64,000 bases of DNA, taken from NCBI RefSeq assembly GCF_900142205.1, contig NZ_FRAA01000001.1:1324796-1388795 (forward strand), read 5' to 3'. Origin of the DNA: Reichenbachiella agariperforans (lineage in GTDB: Bacteria; Bacteroidota; Bacteroidia; Cytophagales; Cyclobacteriaceae). Made by a program: the position numbers and the translations under genes. Under the pieces are notes generated by a model, which saw only the letters and a program-made list of their open reading frames with translations, ran no database searches and was not told the origin of the DNA. Each line of letters starts with the position of its first letter. The stretch's first letter is position 1. This document shows, in pieces, positions 6,037 to 15,731 of this stretch.

Positions 6037-7446
6037 ATGACTACATCACCGATCACCAGCAGCCAACTCCCTTCCCCCAAAGGTAAATTCGTCGTAGGGC
6101 ATCTAACACAGTTCAAGGCGGACAACAAGCATCAGGTCATGGAACGATGGGTCGAGGAAGTAGGGGATCTATTTACCATCAGCTTGCTCGGCAAGAAGTT
6201 CATTGTCTCAGCCAAGCCAGAGATCAACAAAGAGATTCTGCGGTTGAGACCGGGGAAATTCAGACGCTTTGATAAGATCGAAGAGATCTTGAAGGAGATG
6301 GGTATTTTGGGTGTTTTCAATGCCGAAGGTGAGGCATGGCGAAAACACCGCCTCATTACCATGCAGGCTCTCAACCGGCAAAATGTAGAAGGCTTCTTCC
6401 CTACGATCTCTAAAGTCGCAGACCGACTATGGACCAAATGGAACGCTATGGCCCAAGCAGGAGAAACCATAGATGTACAAAAAGAAATGATGCGCTACAC
6501 GGTAGACATCACCACAGAGATTGCATTTGGGTATCCCATGAACACACTCGAAAAAGGCGAGGATGTGATCCAAACGCATCTAGAAAAGATATTCCCGATG
6601 ATCAATGCCCGAATCACCGCACCGCTCCCACTCTGGCGACTCATCAAATCCAAAAAAGACAAGGCTTTCGATACGGCCATGGTCGAAATCAAAAGCACCG
6701 TACACCAGCTGATCGAGGAAGGGAAAAAACGCTTGGTAGAGCATCCAGAGATCAAAGACCATCCAAACAACTTCCTAGAAGCCTTGCTAGTACAGCAAGC
6801 CAACGAAGGCACGTTCAGCGATGACGAGGTGTTTGGCAATGTATTCACCATGCTACTGGCTGGCGAGGACACCACCTCGAACAGTATCTCCTGGAGCCTC
6901 TACTACTTGGCACAAAACCCAGCCATAGTGGACAAAATCCGCCAAGAAGCCAATGACATCTATGGCAACTCCCACACCCCCAGCACATACGAGGAAGCCA
7001 GTGCACTGACCTATACAGATGCCGTCGTTCAAGAATCGCTGCGCATCAAACCTGTGACGCCCAACCTATACATGACCGCCCTAGAGGACGTAGAGATAGA
7101 AGGCTATCTATTTCAAAAAGGCGAAACCATCATGATGCAAAACAAGGTAGCGCAGACGCATCCAGACAACTTTATCCGACCTGACGAATTCATGCCTGAG
7201 CGGTGGATTAGCAGCGGGTGTCCCATGCATGGTGGTGCACACAGTCCTGATATAATACGAACCTTTGGAGGTGGATCTAGATTCTGTCCAGGCAAAGGAC
7301 TCGCGATGAGCGAGCTCGTGATTACCCTCTCCACGATTTGCAAAAACTTTGATTTGGAACTAGCCGTACGGCCCGAAGAAGTGAAGGAAGTATTTGCTTT
7401 CAGCATGTTTCCAGAAAACCTCCTCATTAAACTAAAAGCGGTTTAA
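6037..7446 (+). CDS. Cytochrome P450
   Basis: A soluble bacterial P450 of about 469 residues from the ATG at 6037; upstream in-frame starts at 5992 (ATG) or 5983 (TTG) are possible. Motifs by ORF residue: I-helix oxygen-activation motif AGEDTTS near 295, K-helix ExxR in QESLRIKP near 350, and the haem-ligand loop FGGGSRFCPGKG near 428 with the axial Cys. It is predicted to be a haem monooxygenase that needs ferredoxin or another electron donor, none of which is encoded nearby. The substrate is unknown; long-chain fatty acids are one possibility from its general resemblance to CYP102/CYP4-type sequences. It appears monocistronic. Confidence 0.93.
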   Translation: MTTSPITSSQLPSPKGKFVVGHLTQFKADNKHQVMERWVEEVGDLFTISLLGKKFIVSAKPEINKEILRLRPGKFRRFDKIEEILKEMGILGVFNAEGEAWRKHRLITMQALNRQNVEGFFPTISKVADRLWTKWNAMAQAGETIDVQKEMMRYTVDITTEIAFGYPMNTLEKGEDVIQTHLEKIFPMINARITAPLPLWRLIKSKKDKAFDTAMVEIKSTVHQLIEEGKKRLVEHPEIKDHPNNFLEALLVQQANEGTFSDDEVFGNVFTMLLAGEDTTSNSISWSLYYLAQNPAIVDKIRQEANDIYGNSHTPSTYEEASALTYTDAVVQESLRIKPVTPNLYMTALEDVEIEGYLFQKGETIMMQNKVAQTHPDNFIRPDEFMPERWISSGCPMHGGAHSPDIIRTFGGGSRFCPGKGLAMSELVITLSTICKNFDLELAVRPEEVKEVFAFSMFPENLLIKLKAV

Positions 7447-7590
7447 AATTCCCCTCTCGTATTAAAAAAAACATCCATCAGCTCGGCGCTTGATACACAA
7501 ACACTGAATTTATTATTCAATAATTAACAACGACCCTTCGAGCCTCCTAATCGTCTATCAATTATGAGATTATTGGGTGATATTTATGAG

Positions 7591-9216
7591 ATGATGACAT
7601 TCACAAACAAAACATCTCGATCCATTTTCGTACTGCTGTTATGGGTAGCTGCGCTCCAGAGTCAGGCACAATCTAAGGTTTGGAATCCCGACAATAACGA
7701 TGGCACCTACTCCAACCCCATCATCCATGCTGACTACTCAGATCCTGATATATGTCGGGTCGGCGATGACTTTTATATGACAGCCTCCTCGTTCAACGCA
7801 GTCCCAGGGCTACCCATACTTCATTCTCGAGACCTGGTCAACTGGACGCTGATCAATCATGCACTCCCTGCCAACCAAGACTCACATTTTGACACACCAC
7901 AGCATGGCAATGGCGTATGGGCACCCTCCATTCGCTATCACGAGGAACTATTCTACATCTACTGGGGCGATCCTGATCGTGGAATATTCATGGTACAGAC
8001 CGATGACCCGCGCAGTGAATGGTCTGCTCCAGTCCTCGTCAAAAAAGCCTATGGCAACATAGACGCATGCCCCCTATGGGATGATGATGGCAGGATGTAT
8101 CTTATTCATGCATTTGCACATAGTAGAGCGGGTGTCAAAAGTCTACTACAGGTCGTCGAGCTCACCCCCGACGGTACACAAATATTGGACAAGGGAACTG
8201 TTGTTTTTGATGGACATCAAGACCACCCAACGATAGAAGGGCCTAAATTCTACAAACGCAATGGGTATTACTACATCTTTGCGCCAGGCGGTGGCGTCCC
8301 TACCGGATGGCAAATCATCCTCCGATCCAAAAACATCTATGGACCCTATGAAGACAAAATAGTCCTCGCTCAGGGCAACACAGACATAAACGGCCCTCAC
8401 CAAGGAGGCTGGGTAGAACTCGACAATGGAGAAAGCTGGTTCATCCACTTTCAAGACAAAGGCCCCTACGGACGAGTGCCACATCTACAACCCGTCACAT
8501 GGAAGAAAGGTTGGCCTATGATGGGGATCAACCCAAACAAAGAAGGAGTCGGCGAGCCTGTACTCAACTACTCGAACCCAAAGACGAACTACGGTAACGA
8601 TCAATGGACACCTCAGGACTCAGATGAATTTGACCTACCAACCTTAGGGCTACAATGGCAATGGAACGCCAACCCCCGACCACAATACGCCAGTTTGACT
8701 ACTCGACCTGGTCACCTCCAGTTGACGAGCCAGCCTCTCAGTACAGGCACTCAGAACCTCTGGATGTCACCCAACATACTAACCCAGAAAATCCCCGCCA
8801 TGGATTTTCTCACTACCATCAAGCTAGATGTAGCACATCTAGCAGAGGGGGAAGAAACTGGTTTGATGATTTTCGGTATGGACTATTCGGGGATAGTCGT
8901 CAGGAGAACAAATGGGGGGCTTCAAGTAGTGCAAAGCATCTGTACCGATGCTCCAAAAAACACCACCCCTAGCTATGAAGATTCAAAAGACATCAAAGCA
9001 TCTACCCTATGGCTCAGCGTTCAAGTTAAAAATGGGAAGGCCAGCTACGCTTACAGTATAGATGGGGAAGCATTCGACCCCATAGGTTCAGAACAAACCA
9101 TGCGAGAAGGAAAATGGATCGGTGCTAAAATCGCACTCTATGCAAGCAAATCCAACCCCAAAGGTCTTCCAGGCTATGCAGACATAGACTGGATACGCTT
9201 GTCCGCCATAGAATAA
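7591..9216 (+). CDS. Glycoside hydrolase family 43 (beta-xylosidase / alpha-L-arabinofuranosidase type)
   Basis: About 541 residues with a signal peptide ending in QSQAQS; the ATG at 7591 places this signal at the N-terminus (an upstream ATG at 7564 would add nine residues). The five-bladed propeller of GH43 is clear: catalytic base Asp in HADYSDPDICRVGDDFYM, the second Asp in NIDACPLWDDDGRMYLIHAFA, and the general acid Glu in TIEGPKFYKRNGYYYIFAPGG. A C-terminal beta-sandwich (from about SDEFDLPTLGLQWQWNANP) is typical of the longer xylan-active members. It should act in the periplasm or at the surface on xylo-oligosaccharides. It converges on the GH10 xylanase, with a shared terminator between them. 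Confidence 0.92.
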   Translation: MMTFTNKTSRSIFVLLLWVAALQSQAQSKVWNPDNNDGTYSNPIIHADYSDPDICRVGDDFYMTASSFNAVPGLPILHSRDLVNWTLINHALPANQDSHFDTPQHGNGVWAPSIRYHEELFYIYWGDPDRGIFMVQTDDPRSEWSAPVLVKKAYGNIDACPLWDDDGRMYLIHAFAHSRAGVKSLLQVVELTPDGTQILDKGTVVFDGHQDHPTIEGPKFYKRNGYYYIFAPGGGVPTGWQIILRSKNIYGPYEDKIVLAQGNTDINGPHQGGWVELDNGESWFIHFQDKGPYGRVPHLQPVTWKKGWPMMGINPNKEGVGEPVLNYSNPKTNYGNDQWTPQDSDEFDLPTLGLQWQWNANPRPQYASLTTRPGHLQLTSQPLSTGTQNLWMSPNILTQKIPAMDFLTTIKLDVAHLAEGEETGLMIFGMDYSGIVVRRTNGGLQVVQSICTDAPKNTTPSYEDSKDIKASTLWLSVQVKNGKASYAYSIDGEAFDPIGSEQTMREGKWIGAKIALYASKSNPKGLPGYADIDWIRLSAIE

Positions 9217-9217
9217 T

Positions 9218-9261
9218 CAAAACAAGAGAGGCTCGGAATATTCCGAGCCTCTCTTGTTTTG
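9218..9261. terminator. Bidirectional terminator between GH43 and GH10
   Basis: A perfect 44-base palindrome with 22-base arms, A-rich on the left and T-rich on the right, so it can act as an intrinsic terminator for both converging genes. It begins 2 bases after the GH43 stop. Confidence 0.92.
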
Positions 9262-9278
9262 TCACTGATATATGAGTT

Positions 9279-10664
9279 TTACTCTAACCCTTCTAAGAAT
9301 CCAGTGTGCGCCTTCTTGACCGAGAAGTCATTGTTGTACATCAATGGCCAATCTTGGTGACCCCAAAAATCAATCAACCAAGTATCCTGATCTCTTAGCC
9401 CCCACACCGTCAGCGCGAACTTACTCTCCTCAGGGATGGCGTTATAGATTTCTACTACTTCCTTGTACTTTTCTTGTAAATCCACCGCTCTTTGCACAGT
9501 CAGCTCGCTCATATCGTTGTTAGGATTCGCTCGTATGTCTAGCTCCGAAAAATGCAGCATAAGTCCTGTATCTGTCACCTTTTTGGCAGCTGATTCTATC
9601 GTAGCTCTGTCTGGGCCATTGTAAGAGATATGCATCTGAAAACCTATCCCGTCGATCGGTACATCTCTGGCGATAAAATCCTCCGCCATGTCTATCGTCG
9701 ATCCTAGCTTCGACGCATCAGTCGTCATGTTGTAATCGTTGTAGAAGATCAGAACATCTGGATCAGCTTCGCGTGTCCACTTGTAGCACTTTTCGATGTA
9801 GTCATCTCCCATTTTTTGTCTGAAGACACTGTTTCTCAAACTACCCGATCCATCTTCGAATGCCTCATTGACTACATCCCAAGACTTTATCTTTCCTTTG
9901 TAACGTGTCACAGTCGTGATTATATAATCCTTGACCATCGCCTCAAACTCAGCATCTGTACCTGCAAAATCTTCTACCCATGCTGGCGTAGAATTATGCC
10001 AGATCAGCGAATGCCCATGAATCTCCAAACCATTGGTCTCCGCAAACTCAACCAGCTCGTCGGCACGAGTGAAGTCATAGCCTGCACTTGAGGGGTACAT
10101 CACACTCATTTTCATCTCCCACTCGGCAGTGATTTGATCAAACTCTTTCGTCAATATCGTGAGATAATCCCCCGTCAATCGACTCGTCTGCACCGCCATC
10201 CCTACAGAGAAAGTCGTAGCGACCTCCTTGAGCGCCGTCTCCGGCTCAGGGCCTTCTTCGTCTAAAGTAGTCGCCATGACTACATTAGAATAAGCCGATA
10301 TCTCCTCTCCAACAACGGTTCTCATCCGTGCAAAATAAGGCGTATTCAAAGTCAAACCATCGACATCCAACAGCACGCCATAAGCAGTCCACGGATCATA
10401 GCTAGACACGAGATTGTCAAACGCTTCATCTGTAGCGACCTCTACGAGATAGTTGTCCGCTCCAGAGACTTTGTTCCATGAGAGACTAAAACTCTCCTGC
10501 GTAATACCAGATACTGGATTGAGCGTTGGAGGTACCACCTGAACGGCTTCCTCTTCCTTACCTCCATCATCGCTACACGAACTCATCATAAACAGCACCA
10601 CCCAAACTAACAACAAGGTTACGATCTGTTCCCATGCTCTAAAATTCCTCATTACTTCTTTCAT
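9279..10664 (-). CDS. GH10 endo-1,4-beta-xylanase lipoprotein with fibronectin-III-like domain
   Basis: About 461 residues. The ATG at 10664 (rather than the TTG at 10688) gives a lipoprotein signal ending MMSSC followed by DD, suggesting outer-membrane or surface display. An Fn3-like domain follows (PPTLNPVSGITQESFSLSWNKVSGADNYLVEVA), then the GH10 barrel: HGHSLIWHNSTPAW, acid/base Glu in WDVVNEAF, and nucleophile Glu in HFSELDIR near the C-terminus. It cleaves the xylan backbone. It is the last gene of the minus-strand run GH3-SusC-SusD-VCBS-GH10 and ends at a strong shared terminator. Confidence 0.95.
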   Translation of the reverse strand: MKEVMRNFRAWEQIVTLLLVWVVLFMMSSCSDDGGKEEEAVQVVPPTLNPVSGITQESFSLSWNKVSGADNYLVEVATDEAFDNLVSSYDPWTAYGVLLDVDGLTLNTPYFARMRTVVGEEISAYSNVVMATTLDEEGPEPETALKEVATTFSVGMAVQTSRLTGDYLTILTKEFDQITAEWEMKMSVMYPSSAGYDFTRADELVEFAETNGLEIHGHSLIWHNSTPAWVEDFAGTDAEFEAMVKDYIITTVTRYKGKIKSWDVVNEAFEDGSGSLRNSVFRQKMGDDYIEKCYKWTREADPDVLIFYNDYNMTTDASKLGSTIDMAEDFIARDVPIDGIGFQMHISYNGPDRATIESAAKKVTDTGLMLHFSELDIRANPNNDMSELTVQRAVDLQEKYKEVVEIYNAIPEESKFALTVWGLRDQDTWLIDFWGHQDWPLMYNNDFSVKKAHTGFLEGLE

Positions 10665-10787
10665 TTTTCTTCTTATTGACTTTAACAAAATAGCCCTATT
10701 CTACTCCACGTCTCTGCGTGCATAGAATAAAATTTAACTTAGATTGAGTTCTTTTGATTCAAAATAAAACACCACACCAAAAGCTCT

Positions 10788-13700
10788 TTATTGCTTATCC
10801 TTTTCTTCTAACAAGTATAACCGTCCCCCATTGTTGGCAACCACCACACCCGACTGACTGCCTAACTGAATTGCTACTGCCTTCTTGCTATCATGTGGAA
10901 TAAAAACACCACTCTCGCTCATAGACACCACCTCAAAACCATCTTTTCCATCTCCTCTGAGTAGTAACCCCAAGCCAGCATCATTCCGTGGCGTCTCCAC
11001 TTCGCTCGCATATAGATTTCCTACTAGCAGGATATCCAGTTTGTCATCATGATCAAAGTCACGGATGACTAAATCATTAACCGTACTCAATTGAGCCTCA
11101 TTGGGCAAAGCAGTCAACTTCATCTTTCCATTTCCTTGGTTTTCTATATACACGCTAGCAAAACGCTCTACACTGTGATTCAAAGAAGTCTCCAAATCCT
11201 CCGCACCATACACGTCCACTACGCTTGCCTGAGAGAAAGACTGATAGTCCTTGAATTTCTTTTTGATACTAGGAATCTGCTGAGACGAACAACCACGTCC
11301 ACGCACAGGGTATTCTTCTCCAAAATTATGATAGCTCAGTACGATATCCTTTTGGCCGTTGCTATCAAAGTCACTGGCGTAAATATTGAAACTCGCCTCG
11401 GGACTCGCCTGGTACTTGTAGTTCTTGCCTAGGTTGCCAAGTACATAGTCTAAATCACCATCTTGATCAAAATCGGCCTGATCTATACTAAACCACCAGC
11501 CGGTCGTGTTCCCCTCGAAATAATCCGCAGATTGATTGACAAAAACTCCATCACGCTGTGCAAACACGGTAATAGGCATCCACTCACCCACCAAAATTAA
11601 ATCCTGAGTTCCGTCCTGATCGATATCTGTCCATAGCGCATCTGTGACCATTCCCACATCGGATAGTCCTGGCGCTACACGCTCAGTCACATCTTCGAAT
11701 AACAGTTTGCCAGACTCCAGTTTGTTTTCCAATACGTAGGACTGCCCCGCCTCTGGGTAGCTCCTAGGACTGTGTCGTCCCCCGACGAACAAATCTAAAT
11801 CTCCATCCCTATCATAGTCATAGGCTCTCACACACGAGCCGCTTCCTGTCAGCTCTGGCTGTGAATCCATCGCCCATTTTAGGCTACCCGCCTCATTGAG
11901 GTATATTCTATCTTGATAGTTTTGACTACCTCTTTCATAGGCATTTCCTCCACTAACCACATACAAGTCCAAGTCACCGTCTGCATCTAGATCTAGCCAA
12001 GCGGCATCCATATCCTCGTAGTTTTTGTCCCGTTCATCTTGAAAACTGACTGGACTAAATGTACCATCAGCTGACTGCACCATTACCTGTCCCAAAGAAC
12101 CAACCGCTCCTCCTACATACACATCATCCAAGCCATCACCATTCATATCACCCACTGCCAGCGCTGGACCAAAATTGGACATCTTGTGAGGAAGTAAAAC
12201 CTGAAACATAAAGTCATCGAATGGGTTTTCCTGATGAACAAAATCCATCTGAGCAGCCATAGTTATGTCCTCAAAAATGGTTTCGCCTTTCCCTTCCTTC
12301 TGTTTAGCTGGCTGTGTCGCTTCGTCCTGAACGAGCTTGATGGACGTATTCACTTCAACATCATTGAGCGTCTGCATTCGCCCATCAGGCCATTCGACAC
12401 ACAAAGAATCTACGAGCTGAGCAGTCCCCAAACCAAAGAGCAATTGAGGCTCTACAGAAGACTGAAATCCCCTAGCCAGTACCATCTCCATCACTTGCAT
12501 CATGCCATCACTCCATACATAGGCTTTTGCACCGACACCTAGCGGATTAGCCGCAGCCCCTTGGAGTTTAACTTTCAGATAGTTTTTGCTTTCACTCGCA
12601 TGATTTTGATAGATACCTACTGGCTCATCGATGTTATTGACGATCAAATCCCAATCGCCATCATTGTCCAAATCTGCGTAGGCAGCACCATTAGAAAAGC
12701 TTTTGTCATCCAGTCCCCACTCTTTCATCCTTTTGGAGAAAGTCAAATCACCATTGTTTTGAAATACATAGTTCGTGATAGCCTCTGATGGCATTTTCTT
12801 TACGTTTTCGACAGGTATTTTGTCTCGCTCGGATGAGGAAGGAAAGTACACCTCGTCTTTCTCTAGTTTCTTAAAAAAGTCATTGTTATTGATATCTCGG
12901 CGTGTGCCATTGGTAATGAAGACATCTTTCCAGCCGTCATTGTTGAGGTCGACAAACAAAGGTGCCCAACTCCAGTCTGTAGACGACATCCCCGCATACC
13001 AAGCCACATTGCTGAGTTGAGGTAAGCCATCTGCATCCAAGCCACGATTGAGCTGTAGGGAGTTGTACATATACTGGTGATGCAATCCCAAGTCTACCAG
13101 TTCGTAAAAACTAGCGGGGTTCATTCCTGACATATTTTCTTTGGATCGACGGTTGTCCTCAGGCGCCATATCGACTTGGATCACATCCATCAGACCATCA
13201 TTGTTATAATCAGCTATGTCTGATCCCATACCATAGAATGAAGTCTGTCGAGTCACCACCTTAGACTGATCGGTAAATGTGCCGTCTCCATTGTTCATGT
13301 AAATAAAATCAGGACTTGCAAAGTCATTGGATACGTAGATATCCTGCCAGCCATCATTATTGATATCCGCTACAGAGGCACTCAGTGACAACCCAAAATT
13401 GAGCACACCCGCTTCCTTTGTCACATCCGAAAAGCTACCGTCACCATTGTTTCGGTAGAGGTGATCTGAATCTTTGCTTTTAGCATTTCGGTTCATCTGG
13501 GCGTAGTAAAAATTAGGAGAGTCAAAACGTGTAATGGGATAGTTGGCTACATAAAGATCCAAATCTCCGTCTTTGTCATAGTCAAAAAACGCAGCTTGGG
13601 TACTGTGTCCTGTATCAGCTATACCATACTGCTCGGCTTGATCCTCGAACAATGGCACACCCGCATCATTGTTTCCCATATTGATCAAGAGAATGTTTTT

Positions 13701-14144
13701 ACATAAATCGGTCTGACCTGACACACTGATATAAAGATCTACCTTGCCATCCGTATTGACATCACATATGGTCACACCCTGCATCCAGCGTGTATCACCA
13801 GCGGTCTGAGACAGTGCTGTAACGTCCTCAAAGGTAAAATCACCTTTCCCTAGGTAGAGTTTGTTATCCACCATGTTGCCAGTGAAAAAAATATCGTTGA
13901 ACCCATCGCGATTGAAATCAGCGACAGCTACTCCCCCTCCCATGTAGATGTAGGGGTAATTGAAGTAATTGAGTGTATCTGTTTCGGTGAGGGTATTTTC
14001 GAAGCGTACAGATGACACAGCGGGTGAGACCTTCTCGAATAAGGTAGTAGAGGGGAGAGGTTGCTTAGACTCATCACATGCGAACAGGGATAAGACCAAA
14101 AGGATAATTAAATACTGTTTGTAATTGTGTGCCATAAACCTCAT
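10788..14144 (-). CDS. VCBS/FG-GAP repeat lipoprotein with ASPIC/UnbV domain (CRTAC1-like)
   Basis: 1118 residues; a second in-frame ATG at 14135 gives an equally good lipoprotein signal (LLVLSLFAC). It contains many calcium-binding FG-GAP/VCBS blades with the pattern DxNxDGxxD (for example DFNRDGFND, DVNTDGKVD, DYDKDGDLD, DLNNDGWKD), forming two propeller arrays. Between them is an ASPIC/UnbV module (YLKVKLQGAAANPLGVGAKAYVW ... SLCVEWPDG). Such proteins often sit beside SusC/SusD pairs in Bacteroidota and are thought to be surface glycan- or ligand-binding lipoproteins. It occupies the place where SusE/SusF or another surface glycan-binding protein is usually found. It is 60 bases downstream of the SusD gene, same strand. 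Confidence 0.9.
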   Translation of the reverse strand: MRFMAHNYKQYLIILLVLSLFACDESKQPLPSTTLFEKVSPAVSSVRFENTLTETDTLNYFNYPYIYMGGGVAVADFNRDGFNDIFFTGNMVDNKLYLGKGDFTFEDVTALSQTAGDTRWMQGVTICDVNTDGKVDLYISVSGQTDLCKNILLINMGNNDAGVPLFEDQAEQYGIADTGHSTQAAFFDYDKDGDLDLYVANYPITRFDSPNFYYAQMNRNAKSKDSDHLYRNNGDGSFSDVTKEAGVLNFGLSLSASVADINNDGWQDIYVSNDFASPDFIYMNNGDGTFTDQSKVVTRQTSFYGMGSDIADYNNDGLMDVIQVDMAPEDNRRSKENMSGMNPASFYELVDLGLHHQYMYNSLQLNRGLDADGLPQLSNVAWYAGMSSTDWSWAPLFVDLNNDGWKDVFITNGTRRDINNNDFFKKLEKDEVYFPSSSERDKIPVENVKKMPSEAITNYVFQNNGDLTFSKRMKEWGLDDKSFSNGAAYADLDNDGDWDLIVNNIDEPVGIYQNHASESKNYLKVKLQGAAANPLGVGAKAYVWSDGMMQVMEMVLARGFQSSVEPQLLFGLGTAQLVDSLCVEWPDGRMQTLNDVEVNTSIKLVQDEATQPAKQKEGKGETIFEDITMAAQMDFVHQENPFDDFMFQVLLPHKMSNFGPALAVGDMNGDGLDDVYVGGAVGSLGQVMVQSADGTFSPVSFQDERDKNYEDMDAAWLDLDADGDLDLYVVSGGNAYERGSQNYQDRIYLNEAGSLKWAMDSQPELTGSGSCVRAYDYDRDGDLDLFVGGRHSPRSYPEAGQSYVLENKLESGKLLFEDVTERVAPGLSDVGMVTDALWTDIDQDGTQDLILVGEWMPITVFAQRDGVFVNQSADYFEGNTTGWWFSIDQADFDQDGDLDYVLGNLGKNYKYQASPEASFNIYASDFDSNGQKDIVLSYHNFGEEYPVRGRGCSSQQIPSIKKKFKDYQSFSQASVVDVYGAEDLETSLNHSVERFASVYIENQGNGKMKLTALPNEAQLSTVNDLVIRDFDHDDKLDILLVGNLYASEVETPRNDAGLGLLLRGDGKDGFEVVSMSESGVFIPHDSKKAVAIQLGSQSGVVVANNGGRLYLLEEKDKQ

Positions 14145-14204
14145 TAGGTTAAAAAAAGGAATGGCTGATACCAGCCATTCCTCTACGATTATTACTCAAT
14201 CTAT

Positions 14205-15713
14205 TTAATAACCAAAATTCTGATCATCATTAGAAAGACTACTATTAAAATTAATCTCTTGCTGCGGGATAGGAAAAACCTCATGCTTTCCTGCTTCGAA
14301 CCCGAAAGCACTTAGCTCCTGCTCAGCCAAACCCCATCGAACCAAATCCGGAAATCTCACCTGCTCACCAGCCAGCTCTACCATACGCTCATGTACGATC
14401 GCATCAAAAATCTGTGCTTTCGTACCTACTGGATATCCAGCGGCATCCATCACGGCGGTACCGTAATTAGGCATACCTACACGGTCTCTGACCTCATTTA
14501 GGTAACCGATCGCATCTGCTGCTGTTCCTACTTCGTTCTCGATCTCTGCCATCATCAACAGTACATCCGCATAACGAATGACCCTGAAGTTGATCCCAGA
14601 TTCTTGATTTTCATTGGCATCCTTATAGTAGTTGCTATACTTTCTCCACGCTTGAGTACGCTGTACCGCTGGGTCTCCATAGGCAGGAAGGCTCACTGTC
14701 CCTCCAGCAAATGCATCTCCATTGAAATAAAAATTGCCGCTCAACCTAGGATCCCCTGTTTCGAACTCTGCAACCAAGGCATCTGATGGATAAGCATTGT
14801 ACCAGTCATTCCATCCATACTCCTGTCCACGGAAAGTACTGGCGATAAATCCACTACCCGAAGCGTCAGAATTCCACTGGTCAGACTTCCCTACAGCTAT
14901 ATCATAAGACACTTCAAAAATTGACTCTGCATTGAACTCAGTCTCTTCCAAGAAGTTGTCAGTATAATCCGCTACTAAAGAATAATCTCCGAGGATATTG
15001 TTAAAAGCCGTTTTCGCAGCACCATAATTGCCGCGATATAACTCCATTTTACCCATCAAAGCATAAGCAGCTCCACTGGTAGCTCTACCGTTTTCTGCAT
15101 CACCTGCCGCGAACAACTTATCAGCAGCATCAGTTAAATCCAGTATGATCTGGTCATACACTGCACTCACGGGGCTCTTCGGTGTTCCTTCACCCGAAGT
15201 AGGTGTCGTGATGACCAACGGGATGTCTCCAAACCGAGTACCCAACAAGAAGTAATAATAAGCTCTCATGAACTTAGCTTCTCCGATAAAGTTATCCTTC
15301 ATCGCATCAGTAAAGTCAGCCGAAACGATAGCTCTGATTTTTTCTTCGTTATCGATCACATAGTTACACTTGTTGATTCCACGGTAGCAACTCTCCCAGT
15401 ATGCTCTAATCAATCCATGACTCGGATCGAAAGTAAAGTTCAAATACTGCACCTTATCTGCTTCCAGTTGTGGGTTTCCAGAATTCTCATGAGACATGTT
15501 ATCCATAGAGAAAAACATCCCTCTAGAATACAGTCCTCTCGTCTGAAGGTTGGCATACACAGCATTGACTGCAGACTGGGCTTGCGCCTGAGTCACCAAA
15601 AATGTCTCAGGAGACAAATCGTTCGGATTGGTCAACTCCAACTTATCTTGATCACAGGCATTGAGTGCCAATAAAGACATCAATCCTGCTATTATATATC
15701 TGTTAAATTTCAT
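14205..15713 (-). CDS. SusD/RagB-family surface glycan-binding lipoprotein
   Basis: 502 residues with a lipoprotein signal (LMSLLALNAC, Cys near 20). It has typical SusD features: LSPETFLVTQAQAQSAVNAVYANLQ near the N-terminus, YWESCYRGINKCNYVID, the TPR-like helices AKFMRAYYYFLLGTRFGDIPLV, and the C-terminal INFRVIRYADVLLMMAEIENEVG, followed by EVRDRVGMPNYG and HERMVELAGEQVRFPDLVRWG. It caps the SusC barrel and delivers oligosaccharides. It lies 18 bases after SusC and is certainly its partner. Family length is normal. Confidence 0.97.
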   Translation of the reverse strand: MKFNRYIIAGLMSLLALNACDQDKLELTNPNDLSPETFLVTQAQAQSAVNAVYANLQTRGLYSRGMFFSMDNMSHENSGNPQLEADKVQYLNFTFDPSHGLIRAYWESCYRGINKCNYVIDNEEKIRAIVSADFTDAMKDNFIGEAKFMRAYYYFLLGTRFGDIPLVITTPTSGEGTPKSPVSAVYDQIILDLTDAADKLFAAGDAENGRATSGAAYALMGKMELYRGNYGAAKTAFNNILGDYSLVADYTDNFLEETEFNAESIFEVSYDIAVGKSDQWNSDASGSGFIASTFRGQEYGWNDWYNAYPSDALVAEFETGDPRLSGNFYFNGDAFAGGTVSLPAYGDPAVQRTQAWRKYSNYYKDANENQESGINFRVIRYADVLLMMAEIENEVGTAADAIGYLNEVRDRVGMPNYGTAVMDAAGYPVGTKAQIFDAIVHERMVELAGEQVRFPDLVRWGLAEQELSAFGFEAGKHEVFPIPQQEINFNSSLSNDDQNFGY

Positions 15714-15731
15714 AATGATTCCTGTTTACGA